IMG/VR virus record: IMGVR_UViG_3300010885_022261
Location: 1 to 46,508 of that record
DNA from: a virus
Length of the DNA: 46,508 nt
Reading direction: 5' to 3' (one strand)
Both the position numbers and the translations under genes were made by a program. The notes beneath the pieces were generated by a model. The model searched no databases, had not been told where the DNA came from, and saw only the letters and a program-made list of their open reading frames with translations. Positions 16,123-24,555 of the stretch are shown piece by piece (position 1 is the stretch's first letter; the number at the start of each line of letters is the position of its first letter).

Positions 16123-17280
16123 ATGTCAAGCGCAATTAAATATACAAATGGTTTTAGGGTTGACGACGTAGTGCCTGTTCTTTTGAATAGGCGCAAATTT
16201 CGTCAGCCCACTAGAACCGATTTCCCTTTTACTTTATCTAGTGATAACGTTTGGGCAAGCGGTGATAATTATAGCCCTGTATTTGAGAGCGTTCACACAG
16301 TTGTAAGCCCTTATAATATATGGGTTACACAAGAAGATGACGGGATTAGTGAAGCTGATTTCAATGCCTTACTACTTGCAAAGAGAACCGATGTAGTATT
16401 GAAAGTACTAGCTGGCGTGTTAGATGTTCGTGAGGATTTAGAAAGAAAGTTGATGTTTGAACGCTTTGGGCGAAACGACTATCTAAACATAAATAGCGGA
16501 TACTTTTGCGGTGTAAGAATTAAGCCCGCAAAGAAGTTTGACGTTACTTGTGTGATCGAAAACGTAGCTTTAAAGTTTGATAGAGACGTTACTTTTAATC
16601 TTTATCTATATCACGACACAATGCCAACGGTAAAGTTAGCCACTTATCCTGTTGCAGCCTTAGCGAATCAACAAACGATAGTTAATATTGGTAAAATGGT
16701 TAGCTATGCGGGCGAAGTTAATAAGGGTGGTAGTTATTACTTTGGGTACTTTCAGACAGAGTTAAACGGCGCACAGGCAATAAACGAAATTATTACATCT
16801 ATCAATCAATGTAACTATTTCGGGTTAAACCCCGTTGAATTGTCAACCGTAAATAACAACACGGGCATCAATGTAAACAATGTAGCCTTTACCATTAAGA
16901 CTCATGGTTTTAATATGCAAATGTTCGCCTTTCGTGACCATACGCAGAAAATCATTAACAGTCCATGGCTATTCGATAACCTTATAGGATTACAAATGGC
17001 AGCAGACGTTATAGAAATGATGCAGAACAACACGAGGACAAACAAAGATCAGCGTATTAGTCAAGAGATGTCGCAAAAGTTGTACAACGATTTAAACACT
17101 TCAAAAGCTACCGAGATGCACCCTTTCAGTGTCGGATTAAAACAACGGATTGAAAACGAGGCGGCAAGAGTAAAGAAAGAATTGTACAAGAAAAACAAAG
17201 TTGCGAGCATTACACACGATACGGATAATGATTTAATTTATGGCATTCCGCCTATTATACCTGTACCTTTTACTTACTAA
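16123..17280 (+). CDS. Putative neck/virion structural protein, 385 residues
   Basis: No family recognised by motif. A beta-rich N-terminal two-thirds (for example VTFNLYLYHDTMPTVKLATYP) is followed by a helical basic C-terminus (MHPFSVGLKQRIENEAARVK). Its place between capsid and tail-tube genes suggests a head-tail connector or head-associated protein. The next gene starts 2 bases after its stop. Confidence 0.6.
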   Translation: MSSAIKYTNGFRVDDVVPVLLNRRKFRQPTRTDFPFTLSSDNVWASGDNYSPVFESVHTVVSPYNIWVTQEDDGISEADFNALLLAKRTDVVLKVLAGVLDVREDLERKLMFERFGRNDYLNINSGYFCGVRIKPAKKFDVTCVIENVALKFDRDVTFNLYLYHDTMPTVKLATYPVAALANQQTIVNIGKMVSYAGEVNKGGSYYFGYFQTELNGAQAINEIITSINQCNYFGLNPVELSTVNNNTGINVNNVAFTIKTHGFNMQMFAFRDHTQKIINSPWLFDNLIGLQMAADVIEMMQNNTRTNKDQRISQEMSQKLYNDLNTSKATEMHPFSVGLKQRIENEAARVKKELYKKNKVASITHDTDNDLIYGIPPIIPVPFTY

Positions 17281-17282
17281 CA

Positions 17283-17843
17283 ATGGGATTAGTTTTAAAA
17301 AATAACCCTGTAGGGATAGATTTAAGGATAAGCGAATTTGCAACGGTGTTGTATAATCATCTTTTGGCAAAATGGAATTTGAACGCTAATACTTTAAATG
17401 TTTTCGGGCGTGCATATCGCAATCAGACAGTAGACGGATATATTCCAGAGGTTTTTATGGGTAAAGATTACAGAGACGTATTTATAGATGACAAGGTTAG
17501 CGCAACTGTTTTTTTTGGTACTAAAGAGACATATAAAATGGATAGCGCAGGTTATGACACAGTAGAAGTTTTCTGCATTGTTATGACGAACCTAGACAAA
17601 ATAAAGCTGGTGGGGCAAAGACAGGACGAAGAAACTAAGCTAGATGTTGAACTAATTGCAAATAAAGGTTTGTACGGGTTTCAGCCTACTAGCACAATGA
17701 CAGGCTTAGATACAGTTTTCAGCGAGTATAGTGGATGGAGAAAGAAAGACGGGATTAAATATCGTGACCAACATCCTTTCTATAATTTCCGTTTAAATTT
17801 CAACGTCACATACAAGCTAAACAATAAATGTGGTATTAATTAA
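17283..17843 (+). CDS. Putative tail-completion/neck protein, 186 residues
   Basis: Size and place (immediately before the tail tube gene) fit a tail terminator or neck protein. The sequence is beta-rich with SATVFFGTKETYKMD and DTVEVFCIVMTNLDKI. No diagnostic motif. It is coupled to the upstream gene. Confidence 0.55.
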   Translation: MGLVLKNNPVGIDLRISEFATVLYNHLLAKWNLNANTLNVFGRAYRNQTVDGYIPEVFMGKDYRDVFIDDKVSATVFFGTKETYKMDSAGYDTVEVFCIVMTNLDKIKLVGQRQDEETKLDVELIANKGLYGFQPTSTMTGLDTVFSEYSGWRKKDGIKYRDQHPFYNFRLNFNVTYKLNNKCGIN

Positions 17844-17862
17844 CAATTAAAAATTTTAAATT

Positions 17863-18804
17863 ATGGCAGCAGTTAAAGCGTGCGGAAGCACTAATGCACC
17901 GTTAAACAGTGGTAGCGATTGCAATATAACGCAACGTTACATTTCTATGATTATAGCTGTTCCAAAGCAAGGGTTCAGTTTTACTTTAGCCAACTTAACA
18001 AGTGGCTTAACATGGTTCACCCCATTACTTCACGCAGCCTTAGGCAGTCGTGTATATCCTTTGTTTGGGTATAATGCAAGAATTAGCGACATCAAAAACG
18101 ATGCAGGAACAAGTATCGTTGAAAAATTGGCTAATGGTATTGACGTATTTGTAAAGTACGGCGTTTTGGGTATGACTTTCGAAACTACTGAAGGTGGCGA
18201 ATGTTATACAAAAATACTTGAATCGTTTGTAGGCAAACATTCTCAATTTAGCTTTTTGTTTATTGACGAACAGGGCATTTTAAAATGTAAAGACAACGGT
18301 AACGGTACTTTTAGCGGTATTGATGTTGCAAGTATTATAGGTGAAAACCCTACACTTGCAGATTTTAAGAGCGTTTATAAGTCAATGATTCAATTAAAGT
18401 TTACTAATGATGAATGGGTTAAGAACTCTACACTACTAACAGGAGGTGACGTTTTGTTATCTTCTATTGGATTGATTGGCGCAGATGTTACAGTAGGTAC
18501 AGCAGGCGCAAGTTCTACAACTAAATTAAAGTTCCAAACTTTAACAGATTGTGGGAACAGTGATTTGACTGTTCTTTTCCCGTCAACTATTGCATTACCC
18601 GCAAACTATGTTGTTACTAAGGTGAGTGACGGAACAGTAGTAACTATCAGCGCAGGGGCGGTAGTAGGTACGCACGTTGAACTTACAGGAACGTTTACGA
18701 GTGGAAGTTCTTATTTGATTACACCAGTTGCAGCAGCTACATTGCTAACCAATGGTGTTATTGGGTATGAGTTTATCAATACACTAAGTATAACTATTCC
18801 GTGA
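17863..18804 (+). CDS. Putative major tail tube protein with C-terminal Ig-like part
   Basis: 313 residues. The N-terminal two-thirds (with SMIIAVPKQGFSFTLANL and FKSVYKSMIQLKFTNDEW) fit a tube protein. The last 100 or so residues are threonine, valine and serine rich with alternating strands (NYVVTKVSDGTVVTISAGAV), like the Ig-like domains often appended to tail tubes. It ends with TGA and is followed by a terminator-like hairpin. It would polymerise around the tape measure. Confidence 0.65.
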   Translation: MAAVKACGSTNAPLNSGSDCNITQRYISMIIAVPKQGFSFTLANLTSGLTWFTPLLHAALGSRVYPLFGYNARISDIKNDAGTSIVEKLANGIDVFVKYGVLGMTFETTEGGECYTKILESFVGKHSQFSFLFIDEQGILKCKDNGNGTFSGIDVASIIGENPTLADFKSVYKSMIQLKFTNDEWVKNSTLLTGGDVLLSSIGLIGADVTVGTAGASSTTKLKFQTLTDCGNSDLTVLFPSTIALPANYVVTKVSDGTVVTISAGAVVGTHVELTGTFTSGSSYLITPVAAATLLTNGVIGYEFINTLSITIP

Positions 18805-18879
18805 CCCGCAAGGCTACTGTCTGAGGATGGTAGCTACTTAGTTACCGAATCAAATAATAATTTAACGGTTTAACAAATA

Positions 18880-18900
18880 GGGGCTGCATTTTGTAGCCCC
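18880..18900 (+). terminator. Strong hairpin after the tail tube gene
   Basis: GGGGCTGCA (18880-18888) pairs with TGTAGCCCC (18892-18900), loop TTT, with only a weak T-run (TTATTA). A smaller GCTAC/GTAGC hairpin lies at 18813-18834. The gap 18805-18917 otherwise holds nothing recognised. Confidence 0.6.
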
Positions 18901-18917
18901 TTATTAAAATATACAAT

Positions 18918-19364
18918 ATGGCAGATATTAAGATTTCAGATTTACCAAGTTATAGCGGCGATATTCGAGACGGGGTATTGCCTATAGTTGCAAGTGGGGT
19001 AACTAGTAAGATAAGCGGGGCTAATTTATTGCCGTATAAAGTTTATAGTGCTTTATTGACACAGCAAGGTGGTAGTGGTACACCTAGTGTAATTGTATTA
19101 CAAAATACAATAGGAATAATAACATGGGGAAGGGTGACAGGGGGAGTTTATTCTGCGACCTGTTCTACTAGCGTTTTTACTGATATTAAAACAATTTCAC
19201 CACAAGATTCTACTGTAATTAAAGGGAATGGCATAGCTTACTCTACTTTAACTGTTTATAGAGTAGATGCAAATACCGTTTATGTTGAAACAGATAACCT
19301 TTCAAATTCTCCTGTAGATGGTCAATTAACTTATAAATTTATTGAAATAAGAGTTTACCCTTAA
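18918..19364 (+). CDS. Tail-fibre-like small protein, 148 residues
   Basis: The N-terminus MADIKISDLPSYSGD and VLPIVASGVTSKISGANLL resembles the short adaptor segment found at the start of many tail fibre proteins (ISDLP, then a value or switch, then a strand). The rest is beta-rich (VYSATCSTSVFTDIKTISP). It could be an accessory fibre or tail-tube decoration. Confidence 0.5.
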   Translation: MADIKISDLPSYSGDIRDGVLPIVASGVTSKISGANLLPYKVYSALLTQQGGSGTPSVIVLQNTIGIITWGRVTGGVYSATCSTSVFTDIKTISPQDSTVIKGNGIAYSTLTVYRVDANTVYVETDNLSNSPVDGQLTYKFIEIRVYP

Positions 19365-19375
19365 AATTATTAATT

Positions 19376-19555
19376 ATGGATAAGTACATAAATATTGCGG
19401 GCGTTTGGATTTTAAAGGAGGCAACACAATCAGCTAAAGAGATATTCTCACACCTAGAAGGAGAAATACTGAAAGCAGCGGTTGATGCCTTTAAGGAAGC
19501 TACTAAGCCGCACGCAAAACAGGAAGTTGCAAAGCAAGATGCACCAGCGCAATAA
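19376..19555 (+). CDS. Small hypothetical protein, 59 residues
   Basis: Starts MDKYINIAGVWILKEATQ and ends in a charged KQEVAKQDAPAQ tail. Entirely helical by composition. No family recognised. It sits 11 bases after the previous gene and ends 5 bases before a terminator, so it closes that transcript. Confidence 0.55.
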   Translation: MDKYINIAGVWILKEATQSAKEIFSHLEGEILKAAVDAFKEATKPHAKQEVAKQDAPAQ

Positions 19556-19560
19556 AAAAA

Positions 19561-19591
19561 AGCCCTTAATGTAAAAGTTAGGGGCTTTTTT
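19561..19591 (+). terminator. Intrinsic terminator
   Basis: AGCCCTTAA (19561-19569) pairs with TTAGGGGCT (19578-19586, one G-U), loop of 8, followed by a run of T. A promoter-like TACCTTTA (19594-19601) follows before the lipoprotein gene. Confidence 0.75.
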
Positions 19592-19616
19592 ATTACCTTT
19601 ATGCAAAATTAGAAAT

Positions 19617-19988
19617 ATGAAAAAATTAATTATCGCAGTGGCTTTATTTGCCACAAGTTGCGTAAAAGTTGCACCTTATAATGGTGTATTTACAATGTCA
19701 GTTCGTGCCAATATTCAATATGGAAGTATTAGTATTCGGGCTAACAATACAAGTTTGCTTGCTAAAATAGACAGTACTTTTATTAATGGCAATATATTGT
19801 TATCTATTAATAATAAGGGCAAAAGGCGAACCGATACGATACCGTTTTCTATGTATTACAATACTACGCAAGCTAGTAAGTATTTAGATATGAGCATTAA
19901 GCCGTACCCAATTGCCGATTCATTGGAAGGTGTAATATTAGGCGATTTAACTACAAATGACAGCAGGTACACTTTAATTTATAAGTAA
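19617..19988 (+). CDS. Putative lipoprotein, 123 residues
   Basis: MKKLIIAVALFATSC is a lipoprotein signal peptide with lipobox-like ATSC and the lipidated Cys at 15. The mature part is beta-rich. It sits inside the tail gene block behind its own terminator and promoter-like box, so it may be expressed independently. Phage lipoproteins of this size often block superinfection by masking a receptor; that role is inferred only. The ATG of a tiny membrane protein overlaps its stop codon. Confidence 0.65.
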   Translation: MKKLIIAVALFATSCVKVAPYNGVFTMSVRANIQYGSISIRANNTSLLAKIDSTFINGNILLSINNKGKRRTDTIPFSMYYNTTQASKYLDMSIKPYPIADSLEGVILGDLTTNDSRYTLIYK

Positions 19989-20071
19989 TGGTAAAAATTA
20001 TAATTATATTATTAAACATCGCAAACGTGATTATGTTTTTATACGCATTATATTTGTCACATGGCATTTGA
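19988..20071 (+). CDS. Tiny membrane protein, 27 residues
   Basis: MVKIIIILLNIANVIMFLYA is a single hydrophobic segment followed by a short polar end. It starts at the stop of the lipoprotein gene (TAATG) and overlaps the next gene start by 11 bases. The tight packing favours a real gene, but its small size leaves doubt. Confidence 0.4.
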   Translation: MVKIIIILLNIANVIMFLYALYLSHGI

Positions 20072-20525
20072 TGACTTACAAAATAAGATTAAGGCTTTCG
20101 GAGCGTTAGATTTTAACGCTGAGTTGTTTAATGTTGTTAATAATAATACTAATTTATTATCCACATTGCAAAAGGAACAAATGGCAACGGGTTTAGATGC
20201 TAATAACGAACCTGTTTTAGCCACACAAGGCGCATTTTATACACCCTATACAAAACAGATAAAAAAAGCAGCAGGAGTAGGATTAGGCGCTGAAATAAAT
20301 GTCGTTACTAACTACATGAATGGTAATTTCTATAATACATTGAAAAAACAAGTTTACGATAATGGCGCAGTAGAAACGGTTAGCAATGTTGATTACTTCG
20401 AAGATATATTGAACAGGTCGGGAGAGGTTGCGCTAGATTTAAACGAGGAACACCGCAAAGAGTTTGCAGAAGAAAAAGTTATCCCACATATTCAAAAAGT
20501 AGTTAATGACGTTTTTAGCAAATGA
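20061..20525 (+). CDS. Hypothetical tail-region protein, 154 residues
   Basis: Starts MAFDDLQNKIKAFGALDFNA. It is mixed helix and strand and ends in EEKVIPHIQKVVNDVFSK. It lies two genes before the tape measure, where tail assembly chaperones are usual, but no motif decides. The next small gene overlaps its end by 20 bases in another frame. Confidence 0.6.
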   Translation: MAFDDLQNKIKAFGALDFNAELFNVVNNNTNLLSTLQKEQMATGLDANNEPVLATQGAFYTPYTKQIKKAAGVGLGAEINVVTNYMNGNFYNTLKKQVYDNGAVETVSNVDYFEDILNRSGEVALDLNEEHRKEFAEEKVIPHIQKVVNDVFSK

Positions 20526-20673
20526 AAAACAAGTAGCACACATAGCTAATGAAGTTGCTCGTATTCATGTTTTGCGCACCTTAGATGAGATTGAAATATG
20601 GATTAAATCTGGCAAAACTATCGAGCAATATCTATTAATAAAACGAAATTTATTTACTACATCAAATAACTAA
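20506..20673 (+). CDS. Small overlapping tail-region protein, 55 residues
   Basis: Open frame starting MTFLANEKQVAHIANEVARI and ending LLIKRNLFTTSNN, overlapping the previous gene by 20 bases and ending 2 bases before the next ATG. It fills the space exactly, which supports it. Its helical, small character and position before the tape measure recall tail assembly chaperone components. A frameshift from the upstream gene rather than an independent start is possible. Confidence 0.55.
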   Translation: MTFLANEKQVAHIANEVARIHVLRTLDEIEIWIKSGKTIEQYLLIKRNLFTTSNN

Positions 20674-20675
20674 CT

Positions 20676-21251
20676 ATGGACTTTACCGAATGCACCATAA
20701 CTACGTTTATGGATGCCGCCTTTAATAGTAATTTTACTGTAATTAGCAAAGAAGAATATATTCATATAAATATGCAATATATGGATGCAAGCGGGTTGTT
20801 CCTTACTCGTGAATATGAATTGCAAATTTCTATCCAGTCAATGCGTAATAAGATTAATTGCGTAATGTTAGGCGTTAATTTGCAAAGGGAGTTCATTAAA
20901 GAGTTTGGACTGCCATATTTGCCCGCATTAAGCGAATTTAATAAATACGGTTATCGCCTAACATGGGATAGCGATTTAAAAGACTTCGAAACGCAATTAC
21001 AACGCATTGAGGCGAATATTCAAAGCTATATAACACTAGCTAATAGAAAAGAAAAAGACCTAAAAACAACGATTGAAAACGCTGAAATTATAGATATTAA
21101 ACAAAGTAGAGCGCAATTCAATAAAATGCTAATATCTTTACAAAAAATGAATTATCATATCGACAAATCTAAGACAACAATGGAGGATTTAGCGACTATG
21201 ATAGTATTAAATAAAGAAATGGCAAAAGAAAATGGCACAAAACATAGTTGA
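20676..21251 (+). CDS. Hypothetical tail assembly protein, 191 residues
   Basis: N-terminal half has MDFTECTITTFMDAAFNS and strand-like segments; the C-terminal half is a long helix with coiled-coil character (DFETQLQRIEANIQSYITLA). It overlaps the tape measure start by 20 bases. By place it may be a chaperone or a tail-tip component. No family recognised. Confidence 0.6.
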   Translation: MDFTECTITTFMDAAFNSNFTVISKEEYIHINMQYMDASGLFLTREYELQISIQSMRNKINCVMLGVNLQREFIKEFGLPYLPALSEFNKYGYRLTWDSDLKDFETQLQRIEANIQSYITLANRKEKDLKTTIENAEIIDIKQSRAQFNKMLISLQKMNYHIDKSKTTMEDLATMIVLNKEMAKENGTKHS

Positions 21252-24200
21252 GTTAGGCTTTAATGTCGAAAGTTTCAGCGCAGAACAAAAGCAAGTTTTA
21301 AAAGCTATGCAAGAGGTTTTCGATAAATGGCAGCAAATGAACGTCATTATGGGTAAACCTATTCCCGCCGATGGACTTGTTTCTTTCGCAGAACAACAAA
21401 AACAAACTAAGATTATAGTAGACCAAATGACAGGGGCAACTACAAATCTTACTAAGGCTCAAATTGAGCATAGTAACGCTTTAAAAGCCGCAGCGCAAGC
21501 AGAAGCAGCGCAACAAAAAGCGCAACAAGAGACTTTAAAGACTAGTAATCTAAAGGAAAAGCAACTTAAACAAGAAGCAAGAGCCGCAGCCGATGCAGCT
21601 AATGAATATAAAAAACTATCGGATGCAAGCCGTGAAGCAGATTTAAAGTATAAAAATCTAAAAATACAATCTGACAAAACAGGTAGTTCTACGGATATTG
21701 AGGCAACTAAAGCAGCATTAAAGGAATCTCAAGAACTAAAAAGCTATTTATTAGCCCTAGACGCCGCAACGGGCAACTATTCTCGCAATGTAGGTAACTA
21801 CTCCAGTGCATTAACAGGTTATGCAAATACTTTGCGTGGGTTACGAGGACCTACTAAACTATTAGGTGAAGCATTAGGATTAGGAGCGCAAGAAGCAGAC
21901 CAATTAAGGTTGGTTATTGAACACTCTTTGCAAGGGTTGGCGGCGTGGTTTAAGGGGCAGAATGCAGCCAAAGAAGCAACGGTTACTAATACAGCCGCAA
22001 CAGTTGAATTTACTACAGTTGAAGGACAAGCAACAGCAGCGACGGCATTGAATACAGAGGCTGAAACAGCTAAAGCAGAAGCTACAGTTTTAAGTACGGA
22101 GGCTACAGAAGAAGCTACAGCCGCCACAGGTTTATTTATTGGTGTTATTGCCCCATTTGTTGCAATATTATCCGCAGCCGCTATACCTGTAATGTTCTTG
22201 ATAGATGCAATTAAATCATGGGTTAATGCTAATGAAGATGCTATGAAGGCAGAAAAGGCATTAGCAGAAAGTTTAGAAAAAAACATAGGCTTAGAAAAAG
22301 AAGCAGTTTCGATAATTAAAGAAAAAAACGAACTATTAAATAAAGGCTTAAAAGATGATATTGCCAATGCTAATGCAGCTGGCGTAAATAAACAGCAAAC
22401 TTTAGAACTAGAACAAAGATTGGCTAAATCCCAACTTGAAAGCGCAGAAGCTATAAAACTTAAATACGGCGTTACTACTGAAACTGTAAACAAAGCATTG
22501 AAAGAAGAACAGGACGCTTTATTAGTTCAACAAGGGTTTCAACGTAGGATTGACGAAGCTAATAGAATAGAGCGTGAAAATGCAGGGAAAACAGTACTCG
22601 AAAGACAAAGCCATGAAGATATTGAAAAACTAACGGCAATGGCTGCCACTGCTGAATCAGCACATAAACTAGCTAAAACCAATCTTGATTTTCAAAAAAA
22701 TATTCTTGATGATAGCGATAAAGCGCAACAAGACGCAACGGCAAAAGGTATTGAGATTGAGAAACTAGCAGCCGAAACAAAAGCAAAAGTTGAAGCAGAA
22801 CACAACCAACAAATCTATGAGTTAAGGAAGGCTCATAATGATAGGATATTGAATGATGAAAGAAGCACTTACAAGCAAAAGCAAGATGCCTTATTAGGCA
22901 ACTTAAACGCTGAATTGAGGCTATTGGATACACAAGTAAAAGCGCAGTCCGAATTAAGGAAAAGAGATATTATTGATAAAGAAGAATACGAGGCATCTAT
23001 AAAAGCTATTAACGTCAAACGAACACAAGCTATCAACGCCGAAAGCGAAGCATTGCGTAAAATGAAGGTGCAAGAAACTAACGATATAAGGGCGGCGGTA
23101 TTATCTAAAGAGAAAGCAGAACTACAAGGCGAGATAGACACAAACGATGCTATCACTAAGAATGTAGAGAAAGAGTTAGAAGCTAGATTGAACGCTTACG
23201 CTGATAGTGTCACTGAAAAGACTACTTTAATAAACAAAGATTTTGACGCTCAAAAACTTCATGAGCAAGAAAACGGCAACATGAAGGAAAAGTTAGATGC
23301 TATTGAAGCGAATAGAAAATTATCTTTAGTTAAACTAACCGCCAACAGCGAGAAAGAAGTCTATGATATTACTAAAAGCTATCTGGATAAAAAAGCTAAA
23401 GCGATTGAGGAGGCTAATAAAGCTACTTCTAATAGTGGCAATACTGAACAATACCAAGCCGATACTATACGCTTAAATGAATCGCTAAAAAACAATCTAA
23501 TATCTTACAATGAATATTTACGTCAAAAGAAAGCATTAGACGAAGGATATGCAATATCTACAGACGAGGCGCAAGTTAATGACGATGCAAAGAAATTAGC
23601 AGACTTAGAAGCCTTTGGCGAGGAGTTATCTTTAAGGAAATTAACCGCAAAGCAATCTGAATTAAAAGCGATTGAGGATGAAGAAACCTTGAATAATGCG
23701 AAGATTTTAAACGGTAAAGAGAAACTTGCAGCGGACGAAGTGAAGCTAAGTAATGAAAAAATGCGCAAGGAATTGGAAGGACGCAAAAAATTAGCCGAAG
23801 CAGAAAAGCAAATTGAAACGCAAATAGTAAACTTCGTTAAGACTGCCGTAGATGCAAGTTTTCAAAAGAAAGAGGACGCTATTCAAAAGCAAATAGAGAT
23901 AACTAATCAGCTTTATGATAATGAGATTGCAGCCGTGCAGCGTTCATCATTAAGCCAACAAGATAAGGCTGCTTTAGAAATACAATTACAAGCGCAAAAA
24001 CAGCAATCGGATAGAGAAGCAGCGAGAGAGGAAAGGAAGCTAAAGCATGATAAGGCGAAGATGGATAAAGAAATTTCTATCGCTCAAATTACTATGGCTA
24101 CAGGCGTTGCAATCATGAACGCTTTAAAAGATTTCCCTGGTCCAGTTGGTATAGCTTTAGCCGCTGCCGAAGGTGCATTAGGTGCAATACAACTAGCTAC

Positions 24201-24555
24201 AGTTATTGCAACCCCACTACCTTCTTACGCCGAAGGTACAAATTACCATAAGGGAGGTTTAGCTAGATTTGGCGAGGCGGGGGCTGAGTTGATTGTTGAA
24301 CCTAATAAAAAGCCGTGGATTGCTTATGCTGAAACTATTAGCTATTTGCCACAAGGTACTAAGGTTATACCAATGAGTGCAAATATTAAAGAGCAAGGCA
24401 AAAGCGATGGATTAGGATGGGAACAGGTTAAATATTTAGGTATGATGATTAAAAAGAATAAGCCTAATATTAACAATGTAGTTAACACGCCGCCACCTGT
24501 AATGAATATTGATTTTGACGTGTATTATAATCAGAAACTTAAAGGATATAATTAA
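21232..24555 (+). CDS. Tape measure protein
   Basis: 1107 residues, by far the most helical and alanine, lysine, glutamate-rich product, with long coiled-coil regions (for example KQLKQEARAAADAANEYKKL). A hydrophobic stretch LFIGVIAPFVAILSAAAIPV lies near 300-325 and a glycine-rich hydrophobic area (about 965-985) near the end, both usual in tape measures. It sets tail length (at about 0.15 nm per residue, roughly 165 nm) and is probably ejected into the host envelope. Its stop overlaps the next ATG (TAATG). Confidence 0.9.
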   Translation: MAQNIVELGFNVESFSAEQKQVLKAMQEVFDKWQQMNVIMGKPIPADGLVSFAEQQKQTKIIVDQMTGATTNLTKAQIEHSNALKAAAQAEAAQQKAQQETLKTSNLKEKQLKQEARAAADAANEYKKLSDASREADLKYKNLKIQSDKTGSSTDIEATKAALKESQELKSYLLALDAATGNYSRNVGNYSSALTGYANTLRGLRGPTKLLGEALGLGAQEADQLRLVIEHSLQGLAAWFKGQNAAKEATVTNTAATVEFTTVEGQATAATALNTEAETAKAEATVLSTEATEEATAATGLFIGVIAPFVAILSAAAIPVMFLIDAIKSWVNANEDAMKAEKALAESLEKNIGLEKEAVSIIKEKNELLNKGLKDDIANANAAGVNKQQTLELEQRLAKSQLESAEAIKLKYGVTTETVNKALKEEQDALLVQQGFQRRIDEANRIERENAGKTVLERQSHEDIEKLTAMAATAESAHKLAKTNLDFQKNILDDSDKAQQDATAKGIEIEKLAAETKAKVEAEHNQQIYELRKAHNDRILNDERSTYKQKQDALLGNLNAELRLLDTQVKAQSELRKRDIIDKEEYEASIKAINVKRTQAINAESEALRKMKVQETNDIRAAVLSKEKAELQGEIDTNDAITKNVEKELEARLNAYADSVTEKTTLINKDFDAQKLHEQENGNMKEKLDAIEANRKLSLVKLTANSEKEVYDITKSYLDKKAKAIEEANKATSNSGNTEQYQADTIRLNESLKNNLISYNEYLRQKKALDEGYAISTDEAQVNDDAKKLADLEAFGEELSLRKLTAKQSELKAIEDEETLNNAKILNGKEKLAADEVKLSNEKMRKELEGRKKLAEAEKQIETQIVNFVKTAVDASFQKKEDAIQKQIEITNQLYDNEIAAVQRSSLSQQDKAALEIQLQAQKQQSDREAAREERKLKHDKAKMDKEISIAQITMATGVAIMNALKDFPGPVGIALAAAEGALGAIQLATVIATPLPSYAEGTNYHKGGLARFGEAGAELIVEPNKKPWIAYAETISYLPQGTKVIPMSANIKEQGKSDGLGWEQVKYLGMMIKKNKPNINNVVNTPPPVMNIDFDVYYNQKLKGYN

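Noticed and set aside
20157-20165. Perfect DnaA box TTATCCACA
   Set aside because: A single copy inside a tail-region coding gene with no AT-rich neighbourhood; chance match is likely despite the DnaA-domain-like protein in this genome.
21819-22493. 224-codon open frame on the minus strand inside the tape measure gene
   Set aside because: Serine- and alanine-rich shadow of an alanine-rich helical gene; no start context and no family.
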